A stretch of DNA of 64,000 nt, from contig OY821771.1 in the NCBI GenBank assembly GCA_963682175.1, forward strand, positions 42,614,201-42,678,200. Reading direction: 5' to 3'. The notes below the pieces were generated by a model. That model did no database searches and had not been told where the DNA came from. It saw only the letters and a list, made by a program, of their open reading frames with translations. Each line of letters opens with the position of its first letter. Within the stretch, counting starts at the first letter, position 1. Positions 24,587 to 36,757 of this stretch are shown here, in pieces. The stretch comes from Triglochin maritima. Its lineage: Eukaryota > Streptophyta > Magnoliopsida > Alismatales > Juncaginaceae. The position numbers and the translations under genes were made by a program.

Positions 24587-26763
24587 ATATCATATATATA
24601 TATATATATATGTGAACATCAGAGTATACAAAAGTTGTGATTACATCAAAAGCATATACAAAGGAAATAGTAATCACACGACCTCAACTGAGAGAAAGCT
24701 GGATCCGGTAGCGATGCTCCTCTCCTCGGTCACCACCCCCTAATGCCGATCACGGCCTGAAAGTAAACATGCAACAATGCCTGAGTTTCCAGAAGGAAAC
24801 CCCGTATGCCAAGTTTCTAAATGCATAAAATAAAAGCATCCTAGCATGCAATTCTACTCAACAAGAAAAGCATCACAACATGCCCAGCACCAGGGCTCTC
24901 AACTCCATCAAAGGACACACCACCGGTACGGGGCTCCAGGTCTAATCTCAACCAACCGCCGCACCCACACAGTCACGGGGCTCCAGGTTTAATCTCAACC
25001 AACCGCCGCGACTCACACACGTCGCCAAGCTGGGCTCCAGGTCTAATCTCAACCAACCACAGCTACCACGACACGACCAAGGGCTCCAGGTCTAATTTCA
25101 ACCAACCTAAACGTATAAGGGCTCCAGGTCTATTTTCAACCAACCCCTACACGCGGTCCCTGCTCAGGCTCCAGGTCTATTTTCAACCAACCCGAACGCA
25201 CTACGGAGCTCCAGGTCTATTTTCAACTAACTCCGTACAGACTAGCTGGGCTCCAGGTCTATTTTCAACCAACTGCAGCTCTCACACGGTTACGGGGCTC
25301 CAGGTCTATTTTCAACCAACCACCGCAACCCACGTGCACTTAGCACACTTGCCGGAAGAACATCGGTACTACGACTCGCCCCACACGGGCAACCACGACC
25401 ACAACACCTCCATAGTGCAAAACATGACACAAACGGTCGACCGAACCAAAAGTCCCGGTCGACCGAATCAAGCAAATACAGGGCAATCCACTTCGACCGG
25501 CACTCCATCGGTCGACCGATTCCCAACACCACACTCGTTCGGTCGAACCCAAATCAAGGGACGGTCGACCGTTTAGATGGTCAACTCCCGGTTCAACGAA
25601 CAAAACGACCATTCGGTCGACCGACAAAGGGGTCCCGGTCGACCGAAAGTCACCAGGGAACAAATCCCGCAACACCACCACGAATTCGGTCGAACGCCGA
25701 GCACATCTCGGTCGACCGAATCAGTCCAGGGAATAATCCCTCACATGCGCCACGAATCCGGTCGAACGCCGAGCTCACCTCGGTCGACCGAATTCCACCA
25801 GAGCGTTTCTCACGCTCAACACACGGGTCCGGTCGACCGAACCCACATTCGGTCGAACCGACCACAAGGTCCACTTAAGTCACGGTCGGACGAGATCAAA
25901 GGGCGGTCGACCGTTTATATAGTTTACGCCCCCCAACCGACTTAAGACAGTGCACACGGTCGACCGGCAAAGGGGACCCGGTCGACCGAATCTCTCCAGA
26001 CTTGCCTCCTATGCACAATCGGTCGACCGCCCCACAGGCATCGTTCGACCGATTTGAGGCAGAGCCCGAATTCTCTTCACGAACGGTCGACCGTTTGCAC
26101 AAACCGGTCGACCGATCAGGCAGTGAAATCTGCTGCAAGTTTACTCGCGACGAGCCGAACGGCCTACCGTCGACTTCCAAATACTCACGGTGATTAAGTG
26201 AGCGAGCTTGACATACCTAAAGGTCTGAAGAGACCCTTGAAGAACCACGACGACGCCTCCACGAGCACGTCTCCCCAAAATGCGATCCGTCGACGAATCT
26301 CGCGTCCAAACGACGATCAACTCCTCCTCGACAATCCACACTCACGAATCCACTTCCGGCAACCTCAACCAATCAACCACGACCCCAGAACACAAGTTAG
26401 GTAGAGGGGAGGGAACCAAACGTGCGGAAAGGGAAAGGAACCAACACTCACCTCAACCCGCACCCGCGCCCGAGCCTCACTTCGCCGGAGCACACCACTC
26501 GCCGGAGCTTGCTGCTGGAGAGAGAGAGAGATGAACGAGAGAGAGGGAAACGAGTGAGGGAGAGAGAGGGCTTTTCCCCCCCAAATATCTCCTCCTTTCA
26601 ATCCACACCATCCAATCCAATCCATCCATCTCCACCACACATCTCATCCCCTTCCATCTCAACCCTCCATCCTTCCATCTTCCATCTCAGCCATCCATCA
26701 CTAATCACCACCTAATACATGATAAAGGCACAATTAGTATAGGATTAGGATCAGAATCCCACA
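24582..26763 (-). repeat. 5' LTR of the chromovirus
   Basis: Partner of 17532-19742, with the same nine-unit array (24928-25320) and palindrome array (about 25435-26115). Its inner end near 24582 joins gag-protease sequence directly with no primer-binding site, at a (TA)n stretch. This points to a deletion that starts at the LTR edge. Both LTRs carry the same fifteen palindromes. Confidence 0.85.
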
Positions 26764-26934
26764 ATTACCATACCAGCAGATCTGGTAATGCTAATGGTGG
26801 AGTACATATGTGTTGTACTCCACGGTGGCATCCCCCATGGCATTATCATACCACTGTATGTGGACCTTAACCATCCCTCGGGCCCACCGGAAGACCCCAC
26901 TCCCTCCGACTATCGGCTTCTCCCTGACCTTCGG
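26764..26934. other. Short spacer with small hairpins
   Basis: Between the chromovirus and the Harbinger element. It includes GTGGAGTACA...TGTACTCCAC (10-bp arms, 7-nt loop, about 26801-26827) and TACCAG...CTGGTA (about 26771-26787). No gene. Confidence 0.4.
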
Positions 26935-26949
26935 GACCCCCTTAACGGG

Positions 26950-27030
26950 GGTGCCCCGCCCGGGCGCCCTGGTAGGGCGCCCGGGCGCACCCCCGTTAGC
27001 GGGTTGGGCGCCCGGGCGCCCAAGGGTGGG
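26950..27030. repeat. GC-rich CCCGGGCGCCC repeats at the Harbinger left end
   Basis: GGGCGCCC and GCCCGGGCGCC words are repeated in both orientations, a strong folding region. The same words occur at the right end (31310-31335) and in 47180-47220 and 42490-42515. Confidence 0.7.
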
Positions 27031-27379
27031 GGACACGTGTCGCCCTCCCATTGGTTAATTTTTTTTAATTTTTTTTAATTATTTAGTGGATGTTTTGTTA
27101 TTAATGGATTGAGTATTTGTTATAAATGTGGGGTAATAGAACCAACAATTTAAAAATCTAAAAAAATCAAGTTAAATAGAAAAAATATTAATACAACAAT
27201 ACCATAAGAACAATACATTAATAATACTAAAATACGAGATACAACCAACCACATGAAACATATGTTAAAAGGAAATACAAACCATACAGACTACTACAAC
27301 ACGAAATACAAACTAAGGGAAATACAATCCATACGAAATTAGGGAAATACAAACCATACGAAATACGGACTACAACAAA

Positions 27380-30300
27380 CTACACGTACCCATTCTCTTC
27401 TGCCCAGGCGAGAAGTTTATCGATTACTTTTTGATCCTTCTCCGTCGGGTTGTCCTTCCTCATCAGAGAGTGAAGCATGTCCAACTTATTTTTTATTAAA
27501 TGCCTCTGGAAATTCCTTTCCGCTAACTCCTCTTGCTTGGAGAAACCATCTTCTCTGACTTGGGCGGTGTATCGCATCTGTTGTGCAAGTTCTCTAACAT
27601 CGGTGTCTCTTTCGGGGCGTAATGCACTCATCTTTTCTGCCTTCTTCACACCTTCTGGGCGTGTAGACGACTCCGGCATCAGTTCTTCTGCATCCGAGGG
27701 TGATTGCCTCCTGGAGCCATCCATGCTCTTTCTTTTCCCAAGGCTTCCTGACTGTGGACTATTTTCATCGTGCAACTCCGGGGACTCCCAGTCAACACGC
27801 ACGACATTAGCTCTTGATATCACAGACTCCCATTTTAGGTACCTATGCAACATAACCCAAGCATCAAAATAAAGAAATTTAGGCCCATGAGTTCGCTCGT
27901 AGATCACGTGCGCTTGTCGGACAACATCGTCGTCATTCTGACCGCTCCTTTTCCGTCGGAATGCCTGATCGAAGCACCCGACCCACTTGTTCACAGCAGG
28001 TGCAATTCTCCTCCACCGTCCTTTTAAGGACTCTGCATTCCTTTCGGGTAGGCATGTGCCTTCCACGGAGATGTCGTACACACGTTTCACTCTAGCCCAC
28101 AATGAAGTAGACTTCTGGTTTGTCCCTGTCACCGCATCGCAACTGATTTCCATATATGCAGAGACAAGTCTCTCGTCCTCAGCTGTGGTCCACAACTTTG
28201 GATTGGCTTTGGCAGTTTGGACTTGCTTGCGGTGGCGACGTTGTGGGGGTTTGTAGGATTTCATGTTTAATTATACATATATATTTTTCGAATTTTCATG
28301 TATAATAAGGATCTATTACAATTTTCTTCGATTTATTTATGCATGCATCGGTTTGTTTTAACAACTAGTTTCAAAAACTTATTAAAACAAACACAAGGGA
28401 CTCCGAAATTCATACCTAGAAGTTCTCTAAAACTTCTTGAAGATTCGGAGACGTTGGGGAAGATGATCGTCGCTTCCCGTTGCGCCGGATGCCTCCGAGT
28501 GTTCACCGAAACACTAAACAAGGTTGGAGAGAAAGGAGCTAGCCAATCGATCTCCAAACAAGCTTAGAATCTAGCTACAAACTCCTTCCTTAGCCTCTGA
28601 GATTTCACCTTCCAAAGACTTAGAAAACTAAGAGAATTTTCGTGGGTTTTTGTGGTGAATTAAGAGAGAAAATAATTATTGAATTGTGTAACCCAATTAG
28701 GGAGAATAAGGACATATTTATAGGTTCCAATCTTACTCTTAATCATAGCTATTCTTTAGCCACGTTTTTCTTTACATTTTCTCTCATAAATTAATTCCTT
28801 CATGTATTACATGCACCCACAAAACGTTTGACCAAGTTTGGAGCTAATCCAACCATCAATCAAATTAATCTCTTAATAATCAAAGGCAGAAAATCAATCG
28901 CTGTTCGGTTGACCGAGACTCATTCGGTTAACCGAATATGTCACGATTGGTTGACCGAGTACTAGACGGATGACCGATTCTTAAAGGGAAAAATTCTCCT
29001 TAACCGATCGGACGAATTCTCGTCTAAGACCGAGTGCCATTCGGTTAACCGAAAATATCGGAACTTAACATTATTCGGTCGACCGATTTTGGTTCGGTAC
29101 ACCGTACCAAAGTTCCAGGCACTTTGGTCAAGTTCGGTCAATCAAATATGACTATCCGTTCCATGTTCGGTTGACCGATCCACAGATCCTTCGGTCGACC
29201 GAACCTCAACGGATTACCGAACTTTTACCCGATTTTGCCTTTTTCAAATTTTGGATTTATTTCCAACAAAATTTGAACTTGAGGGGGTTTTAGCAAATTC
29301 ACAACTTATGCAATATATTATCCTATGCAACAATAAATTATTGCACCCCATAATATATGCATCTCATATGAATTTATCATGATTCTAATTATGTTTATAT
29401 ACAACATAATTGATTTTACTTGTTCACCACATGTGTCATATTTTCTATGAGAAACCCGACACATCATATGAACCAAAAATCAAGTTTCTTGTTTCCCAGT
29501 TTCTTGCGGTGTGACCTATGGGAGGATCTAGACTAAGTTGGCAGTGATATTAAGAGCTTAATATCACAAGCTATAAGCGGTATCTAGCTACACATTATAG
29601 CTCCCAATTAGTTAGATGTCTTAATTCCACTCGAACCAAAACCCGATCCATTTAGTGATGGAGTGCACCACTTGTGTCCGTCCCTTGCCTCATGATATTA
29701 AGAATACACACAAAGTAGTATTGTGTCATCTTTGTATTAGTATTCATTTCTTGATCTCTTTAAGCTAGTTATAAATATGTGACTTAACTCAAATCACATT
29801 GTGCACATTATAACTTTGCTTTATCAAGGGGCCCACTAATATCATCACTCAATTAAGAGGGGCAATGATAATCTTTTGACTAACTATCTTCTCCAACAAA
29901 AGTTGTACTTAACCAACCAATGCCTTTACACTACACTGATCGATAGTTCAAGACACTGATCTAATTAAGTATTCCTTAAGTGATTAGATATAAGTCTCAT
30001 ATCAAAGGACCAAAGACACAGTAAAATATTAATGACACAGAAACACATTTCTATAATATTTTACTTATTAGGTCTATTCAGTATACAAAAGTAATATTTT
30101 CCTCTTTTGCATACCCGTGTTGTCACTCACTTGTAGAGCTACAATGATCTATGACCAACACGACAATCTTAACTCGGTAATTAATGTTCCATGTTAATTA
30201 CCATGATTGCGAATATCTTTTGTTTTATGTAAACCAATATCTTTTAGAGCTCTACTGTTAAGGACCAAGAGCCTCTTCCTCAACACTTCTAAAAGACGAA

Positions 30301-30755
30301 TAACATAAAAAAGGAACAAAATGATTTCTCATTCAATTCATAATAATTGACATTTAAAAATAAAACTTTTAGAACACATTCCCTTCATGGGGATGGTGGT
30401 GTGGCGGTGTGTCGTGGTGGGGACTCATCGTCGTCGCGACCCTCTTCTTCAGTGTCCGCCATACTCTGACTACTTTGTTGAGACATGTGTCGGCCAAACA
30501 TCTGGAATTGCGGTTGATTATGTGGGAATGGTGGTGCATATTGAGAGAATTGTGAGAATGATGAGTTTTGATCTGGTTGTGCATAGTGGGAGAATTGTGG
30601 GAATGGTGAGTTTTGGTCTGGTGGTGGGAATGGTGGTGCGTAGTGGGAGAAGTCTGGTTGTTGGTAAAATGGATGTGAGGGGTATCCTTGTGGATAGCGT
30701 GGACGCGGATTTGATTGTGGACGAGGGGGGAACGGTTGTAATCCGGAGAAGACAT
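27380..30755 (-). pseudogene. Harbinger ORF1, Myb/SANT-like DNA-binding protein, split by an LTR
   Basis: N-terminal part 30755-30388: ATG then SSPDYNRSP, continuing after a one-base shift as a Pro-rich tract (PRPQSNPRPRYPQGYPSHPF, later FGRHMSQQSSQSM and an acidic EEEGRDDDESP). C-terminal part, about 28251-27380: KPPQRRHRKQ, then the Myb/SANT-like LWTTAEDERLVSAYMEISCD and LWARVKRVYD, ESLKGRWRRI, WVMLHRYLKWE, and a charged helical tail ending AWAEENGYV. In PIF/Harbinger transposons this ORF1 protein works with the transposase, binding DNA and aiding its nuclear entry. The parts are separated by the solo LTR at 28252-30387. With the frameshift, the copy is broken. Confidence 0.82.
28252..30387 (-). 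mobile_element. Solo LTR, family K copy 2, inside Harbinger ORF1
   Basis: On the minus strand it runs from TGAAGGGAATGTGTTC to GAAATCCTACA, matching copies at 8770-10630 and 43866-45766. A minus-strand TATA box (CCTATAAATATG) lies at about 28713-28724. Just upstream of it in LTR sense (28895-29230) is a block of palindromes of the CGGTTAACCG/CGGTTGACCG/CGGTCGACCG type, including two perfect CGGTCGACCG (29076, 29192). The target duplication is not clean: TGGGG follows the LTR at 30388 and occurs 3 bp away from the other end. Confidence 0.78.
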
Positions 30756-30837
30756 TGCAACGTTGTGCTTTGTGGAAGAGATATGGGATGTAAGTTGGGT
30801 TTTGTGTAAGGTATATATAGAGAAAAAATTAGACACT

Positions 30838-30990
30838 GTGCAGTCACGCGGATTACTTTTCACGCACGCATATACTGTACATTCACGCAGACTACTTTTC
30901 TTTCATGCGTATACTGTGCAATCACGCGGATTACTTTTCACGCACGCGTATACTGTACATTCACGTGTATACTGTGCATTCACGCGCGTT
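30838..30990. repeat. Tandem repeat upstream of Harbinger ORF1
   Basis: Units built from TCACGCGGATTACTTTTCAC and GCATATACTGTACAT words, about 3-4 degenerate copies, located 80-235 bp before the ORF1 start. Possible promoter or transposase-binding region. Confidence 0.7.
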
Positions 30991-31348
30991 TCAAATTTCA
31001 AATATTCAATTTTTTGTGGTTTAATAGTGATTAATATTATTAATGAATAATTATTATCGTTAATGAATTAATAGTAATAATAATTATATCGTGAATTAGA
31101 ATTATAATGTAATTAGAATTAGAATTATATAAAATGTAATTTGTTAAATGTTGTGTGAAAATTATAATTGTTTAATTAAGAAATGATGTGGAGGAAAGAG
31201 AGTGTAGGGTGGGTGGGGGTAGCCTAGGCATGGATAAGGGGTTTTTTTGGGTGGGTTGGGTGAGCTGACGTGGCAGAGAGAGAAGCTGACGTGGCAGAGA
31301 GAGATTGCAGGGCGCCCGGGGGTAGCCCGGGCGCTGTTATTTGTGCTC

Positions 31349-31829
31349 TTACAGTGTTCCATCCCAGAACGGACAAAGTGCTCCCATTATGTACTTCTCT
31401 TCCAAGAACACAAAGTTGAACGCCATCAGCAACTAGTACACTTCTTTCAATAGAAAGGCGTCGATTCTTTGCGCTCTTCTGACGAGTTTCGACGACAAGA
31501 TTTTTCATAAGAAAAAAAAAATCTTATCTAATCTTTTTCTAAAATTAACCTTGGGATCTAAAGAAGGAATCAAGCAAATCAAAGAAGTAAATCTTTGATT
31601 TAATTGAAGACGTACCAAAGACGACGACTTGCAAGCCCACTTCTCGTGTGCATTATCTACGCGAACCAAACTCAAATTAGGGTTTCAATTTAGGGAGAGA
31701 TGTTGAGACAGGACGTCAGGTTGGGCAAGGATGACATGTCGGAAGAGAGTATAACGCGAGCGGACGAGACAAAGGAGAGAATAGAGGGCGAGGACGACAT
31801 GGGGGGTGTCAGTGGGTAGGCACGAGGAC
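31349..31829. other. Intergenic sequence
   Basis: No gene supported; contains short plant-like reading frames without recognisable similarity. Confidence 0.3.
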
Positions 31830-32110
31830 GACGACGGGTGGGGATGTGGCGATTACGTGATTTGGGGGGAGAATGGAATTTGAAGATTTGGGGGAGAATA
31901 GGCAATCGAGATTTTGGGAGAGAATGGAATTTGGAGGAGAATGCCATTTTGTGGAAGTAGGAGGGGTTTTGCAACAAAATGACCTAACGGATGTTAACAA
32001 TGTCATAAGCGATGTGCCCCAAAACAATTTTATGGTTTTGCAAGTGTACGTGGGCAATTTAAAACTACATGTGTAAAGGTCCAATAAGTCACAAACAAAA
32101 ATGTCATATT
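31830..32110 (-). repeat. Dispersed repeat R, copy 2
   Basis: Inverted relative of 15800-16060. Inside it, GGGGGAGAATGGAATTTG-like words are repeated three times (31866-31940). Confidence 0.5.
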
Positions 32111-33161
32111 TGATTAGCGGAAATCACAAACAAATACATTAAATCAAGCAAAAGCGTTGACCCATTTTCTGATTTTAAATGATAATACAATTAACCTTGA
32201 CAAAATAATTTCATCATCATTATCAGTCTTAGGGATATATATGGGTCCAGGCAATCCATAAATGAAGGGATACAAATGCATCTACTATCTAGGCAATTCC
32301 CACAAATGTCTTAACACTGTCAGAAAACACGATTAGAAAAGGTAAAAATTTAACGTAGCTAAAATTCAAATAAAAATAGGATCAATAAGTTCATAATTCA
32401 ACAACTTAAGTACATTTGGACCGTTGCTGAATTTAATGGATTCTTATATACCAGATAAAATGTTAGACATGCCAAAACAATGTTCAATAATAATTGTTAT
32501 GTGAGGCATACTGGAATCTCAGCTTTTGGAAGAGGACACTGACACTGTGACATGGATCAATCTTGGTGGTTGACCCAATTATCCACCTCAGCCACCTCTA
32601 GGATTTTCCTTGGTATTTCAATGAAAAATAAGAAGTTACGATCTATATGTGATTTGACATTAGACGACCAAAAAGCGAAGATTCCTATTCCCAATAATTC
32701 CAATCGAAGTTTTTTATCGCAAGCAACTCAATATCTGCAATTCTCTGGATCGAGGACCAAATTAATGATCATCTACTAAAATCTGAGTCACCCAGCTTTG
32801 TCGACATTACACCTGGAAAGTAGTAAAAAAAGTGGAAATATTCCTACTTTAGAATACCTTTTATATTATCGTTAGTATTGCAATTGGACGAAGCCAAGTT
32901 GGTTGTTAGGCTTCAAGTGGACTTTGATTTTGACCATCGGCGAGGTCACTGACCAACTTAAACAGTGCCCACTAACAAGCACTGTCATAAAGGTCGTCTG
33001 CCCAGAGCTCTGGGGCCCACACTTGTCGACGTGACAAATCATGTTGCATGGCTGACTCAGCCCGGGCACTTAATCTCGTTACTTTCCCGCCCAAAACTAC
33101 AACTGCTCAGGTTAACAGCTTTTCCTAGATTTCCGTTTATATTGTTGGTACGTATATCAAT
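32111..33161. other. Intergenic sequence
   Basis: AT-rich, with short open frames only; nothing recognised. Confidence 0.3.
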
Positions 33162-33765
33162 ATTTTAAAAACCGAATCAATCGCATATCAAACAGAAAAC
33201 AGTTAGGTTTGGTTCAAAGTTGTCAAACCGATGGTTCAACCTGGTCCAACCGATAATGACGTCAGCATGACATCAGAATTTTGTGAACCGAGAGTTGAAC
33301 CGAACCGACTCCGTAACGGCGGTCCAACCGATTGAACTGATTTTTCCTATTATTTTTTTACATAATAAGTAATAACCAAGTGTCTAAACTATGAAAAATT
33401 CAACAAAATTACTCATTTGTAAAATAATTTAATTAAAACCTGTAAACAAAAATAAAATGATCACGAGGGGTGGAGGAGCGGTGAGGGGTTGAGGAATGAG
33501 TGGTAAAAAATAAAAAATCTAGAATTTGGGTCAAAATTGAACAAAAAATAAAACAATAAAAATCAAATTTTGTTTAAATAAAAAAAAATCGATTAATTTC
33601 GGTTCGACCAAACCGAAAAAACCGATCGGTTCGATCGATTGTTTCGGTTTTCTTCGGTTCACTCTGGTTCATAAGGGGTGCCGATTTTTTAACAAAACTG
33701 ACCGATCTGCTACCGATTTACGGTCCAACCCAATCTGACCGTCAGTTCGATTCGATTTTTAAAAC
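33162..33765. mobile_element. Probable MITE with TTTTAAAAACCGAATC ends
   Basis: Left end TTTTAAAAACCGAATCAATCG and inverted right end GTTTTAAAAATCGAATCG form about 18-bp imperfect inverted repeats. The outer parts are rich in ACCGA/GGTTC words around an AT-rich core, the pattern of a non-coding hAT-like MITE. No target duplication could be confirmed. Confidence 0.5.
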
Positions 33766-36757
33766 AGAGATGTATTCAAGCCAGATTAACTGGCTTTAGA
33801 TTTGGTTGACGTAGAATAATATCTTAAATAGACAACGGGTTTCCTTAACTTGTTCGGGAAATAATATTATAGTTGTTTTTTTTCTTCTTGTCGCCTAAAG
33901 ATTATGGGAAATGGTATGAACTATAATATTTTGTAAGTTTAAGATTTTTTTCTTAAATAAGATACAAATGTGAGATACATAAGCTTGACAGCTTCCAAAT
34001 ATGAACTAAAATTATAGATGTTGGAAAAAGAATTGCCCACGGTAAAAACGTTGCCTATAGTAAAACGTTACATTTTACTGTATTTTGACTATCCATTTTT
34101 GCTAGTCAAAGAAAATACTTGTAAACGTATAAGCATAGCATACTTTCAAAACCTACATATATACAATATATCTAACTTAGAATAGCAGTGAAACATATCT
34201 AGGAAACCCCATGCATTCATCCAACAATGCAAGTGCAGCAGCCCCCAGTCCACTAACACACTTGAATCATGGAAGTGGCATAAAGATCCCCTTCTTAATT
34301 AAGTGCAAGCTACTACCTATATTTTGAGAAAGACTCATAACTGACTGGATCTTGGATAAAAGTTAAAGGGAAGGGGAAAAGGTGAGTGGTCGATTAATCT
34401 TGTTTTTTAGATCATTGGATATACCGCTAGATGATCAAGGTGATATAGGTTCTGATGTTGAGGGCTATGAAATGAAACCATTGTATGCTATCTATCCATA
34501 AATTTGGTCTACTAATTGAAACTTGTAGAGTTCAATGATTGGGACCACGATTACGCAAATATTGCTTGGGATTGTAAATTTCCTTCAACCACTAAAAACC
34601 ACCAAGCCCTTCGAAACAGATAGCATCACATACAGTCTTTTCAGCTACATATTATAACTGTAACTTCGAGTCTTCAACCACTAATAAGTCAATAAGATTA
34701 ACACAATTACTGGTTACAGGTGCTTTAAGCCTTAGAGTACATGCACTTATAAACAATTTTTGAATTAAACTTGTTAATTATAAAGTTAAAGAACATCAGA
34801 CCTGTACTGAGCATGAAATGGGATTTTAGATTCATAAGTATGTATCATATGCACATTGAAATACATGCCTATGACACAAATAACCTAAATTAAATATCTT
34901 AATTTCCTCAATAGAGTAGAAGTGCATGCTGTGACAGCTAGTTGGGCATGTACATATTTCGGTCTGAGATTTATCGTAATTAATTATATACTTTTGCGAA
35001 AGCATGTCTAAACTAGAAGCAGATATGGTCTAGCAAGACAACTTGCTTTGACAGCATAGTGCATGTCTAGAACATGAACTCTGATACCTAGATTACCAAA
35101 ATTTGCCACAAATCGATTCTGGCCACAGTGAGCAGGCTAGCAAGCTAAAAGATGGATAATTCTTCGATATTTGGAGAAAGTATATGGTGGCATTTTGTTC
35201 TTGCACGTCCAAATTGGTTCAGCAAACTTAAGACTTGGATATTTTATTGATTGTTATATAACAGTCTTTCTGGAAATCCCCATTAAAAGAAGTGGTAGTG
35301 CTAGAGGGATGTGGTATTGTGGATCACCACATCTATTCCAAGTCTCTTTTTTGCACAAAAGGCACCAACTTAAAGGCAAAAGACTCATTTTTGGAGCCTT
35401 TGAGGAGGAACAAATCATCTGACCTCTAATAATATATTGCTACTTTCATTAAATTGAAATGAATGGCAATTTTTTATTCCTATGGATCATATCCTCATAC
35501 CTCAAATCATGTTTTTCTCATTGGCATGCCATTCCTTCAGGAGCCATCTAAATCAACGTCTAATCTCGTAGTTTTACTTTCTAAGATTAGGGTGTCGTTT
35601 TAGCTCAATGATGACATGGTCTATGGAGTTTACCATGAGATCCCTTTTGGAGTAAAAATGGAAAGCTATCCAGAGCTAGCCACATGCATATGTCGGTAAC
35701 CAACTTCTAGACCGTGATTGGTTTTGGACAATGAGGTTTGTTAGGGTTAGTTATGGTGCTGCTTAATTATTGGTATCCAAGTGTGTTGTCAAAACAAGAG
35801 ACTAGAGATTAAGGTTGTTCGGCTTTTGAAATCTTCAGTATTCTTTTGTTATTGAAGGGAGTGAATATAACACACATAACCATTGGGAAGAAAGAGGAAA
35901 AGAAGAGTTTTGCATTTTTGCATTAGTGAGGTTTGAACTGTAACTTTTGTTTGATATCTTGAGATATCCAGTTAAGCTATTTTAACTTGATTAGTTAAGC
36001 TACTTTTGTTCAGCTGCTGCCTTGACTTATCCAGAAAGATGAGAACCAGAATTATGTGGTACAACGAATGATCGGACTGGTCATCTAATTATCAGTAGTA
36101 GTGTCTTGCTTAAAAGTAGGGATGTCGATCGTGCATATTGTGTATACTCATGTATACGAGTCTTATTTACCAGTCAATTCATTTAATAATCACGTTGTTG
36201 GACATTTATCAATATCAAATTCATTTATAATCGTATATACACAATAATACCATGTTTATACACGATTATTAAACTTGTCAATTCATGTACACGTTTATTA
36301 ACCGTTATAATATCACGATTATTATTTATTTAGTACACAAATGGTACTTGTTCAGTACATGGTTACACAATTATTATTTTTTGCAAGAATGATTACACAA
36401 TTACTATTGTTTAATATACAAATATTACTCGTTTGTAAATTGATCGTAACAACAACAAAAATGGTAAATAGGAACAAATTCACTAATCACAATACTACAA
36501 TAACACAACTACATAAGATTTTAGGGTCTAATACTCATGTGCATCCGTGTAGTAATCGTGTATATATATTACTCAGATTCAGGTACTCCAATTAGTTATC
36601 CGTCTCTATCATTTAAATTTAATCGTGTTTGACCCTTAAGGCCATATCCGACCCAGTTTTTAATTCTCTTACAACATTATACCAATTTATTAATAATAGT
36701 GTAAAACATTTCCAACTCATATCCGCCAACGACAAAGGAATTGAAGCAAAGAAGATT
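33766..36757. other. Intergenic, about 3 kb
   Basis: No gene supported. 36118 onwards begins TAGGGATGTCGATCG, like a hAT-type end, followed by ACACGATTATT-like words, but no matching right end was found. Confidence 0.35.

Larger units (their letters stand above)
17532..26763 (-). mobile_element. Ty3/gypsy chromovirus with intact-looking LTRs and gutted interior
   Basis: On the minus strand: 5' LTR (26763-24582), protease, reverse transcriptase, integrase C-terminus with chromodomain-like tail, polypurine tract, 3' LTR (19742-17532). The chromodomain-like tail and the phrase CGAGGACGAAATTC before the purine tract point to a Tekay/Del-like chromovirus (inference). Missing: primer-binding site and gag at the 5' side, and RNase H plus the integrase zinc finger and catalytic core in the middle. 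The middle gap is occupied by 20574-23255, part of a different gypsy-type element. Stops also interrupt protease and RT. The two LTRs differ at only a few places, so insertion was recent while the interior was lost fast. Confidence 0.85.
26935..31348. mobile_element. PIF/Harbinger-like element carrying only ORF1
   Basis: The left end (GACCCCCTTAACGG then GC-rich CCCGGGCGCCC words) and the inverted right end (GAGCACAAATAACAGCGCCCGGG) match the ends of the smaller elements at 42116-42528 and 46632-47271. TTA follows the right end, but the left flank does not match it, so the left limit is approximate. Inside are a Myb-like ORF1 on the minus strand, interrupted by an LTR, and a tandem repeat upstream of it. 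No DDE transposase is present, so the element would need one from elsewhere. Confidence 0.65.

Noticed and set aside
26764..26934. Cluster of small hairpins considered as a Helitron 3' end
   Set aside because: No CTRR terminus after a hairpin and no rolling-circle protein; hairpins are short and unrelated to each other.
36118..36640. Possible hAT element starting TAGGGATGTCGATCG
   Set aside because: No inverted right end or 8-bp duplication could be found, so it was not called as a feature.
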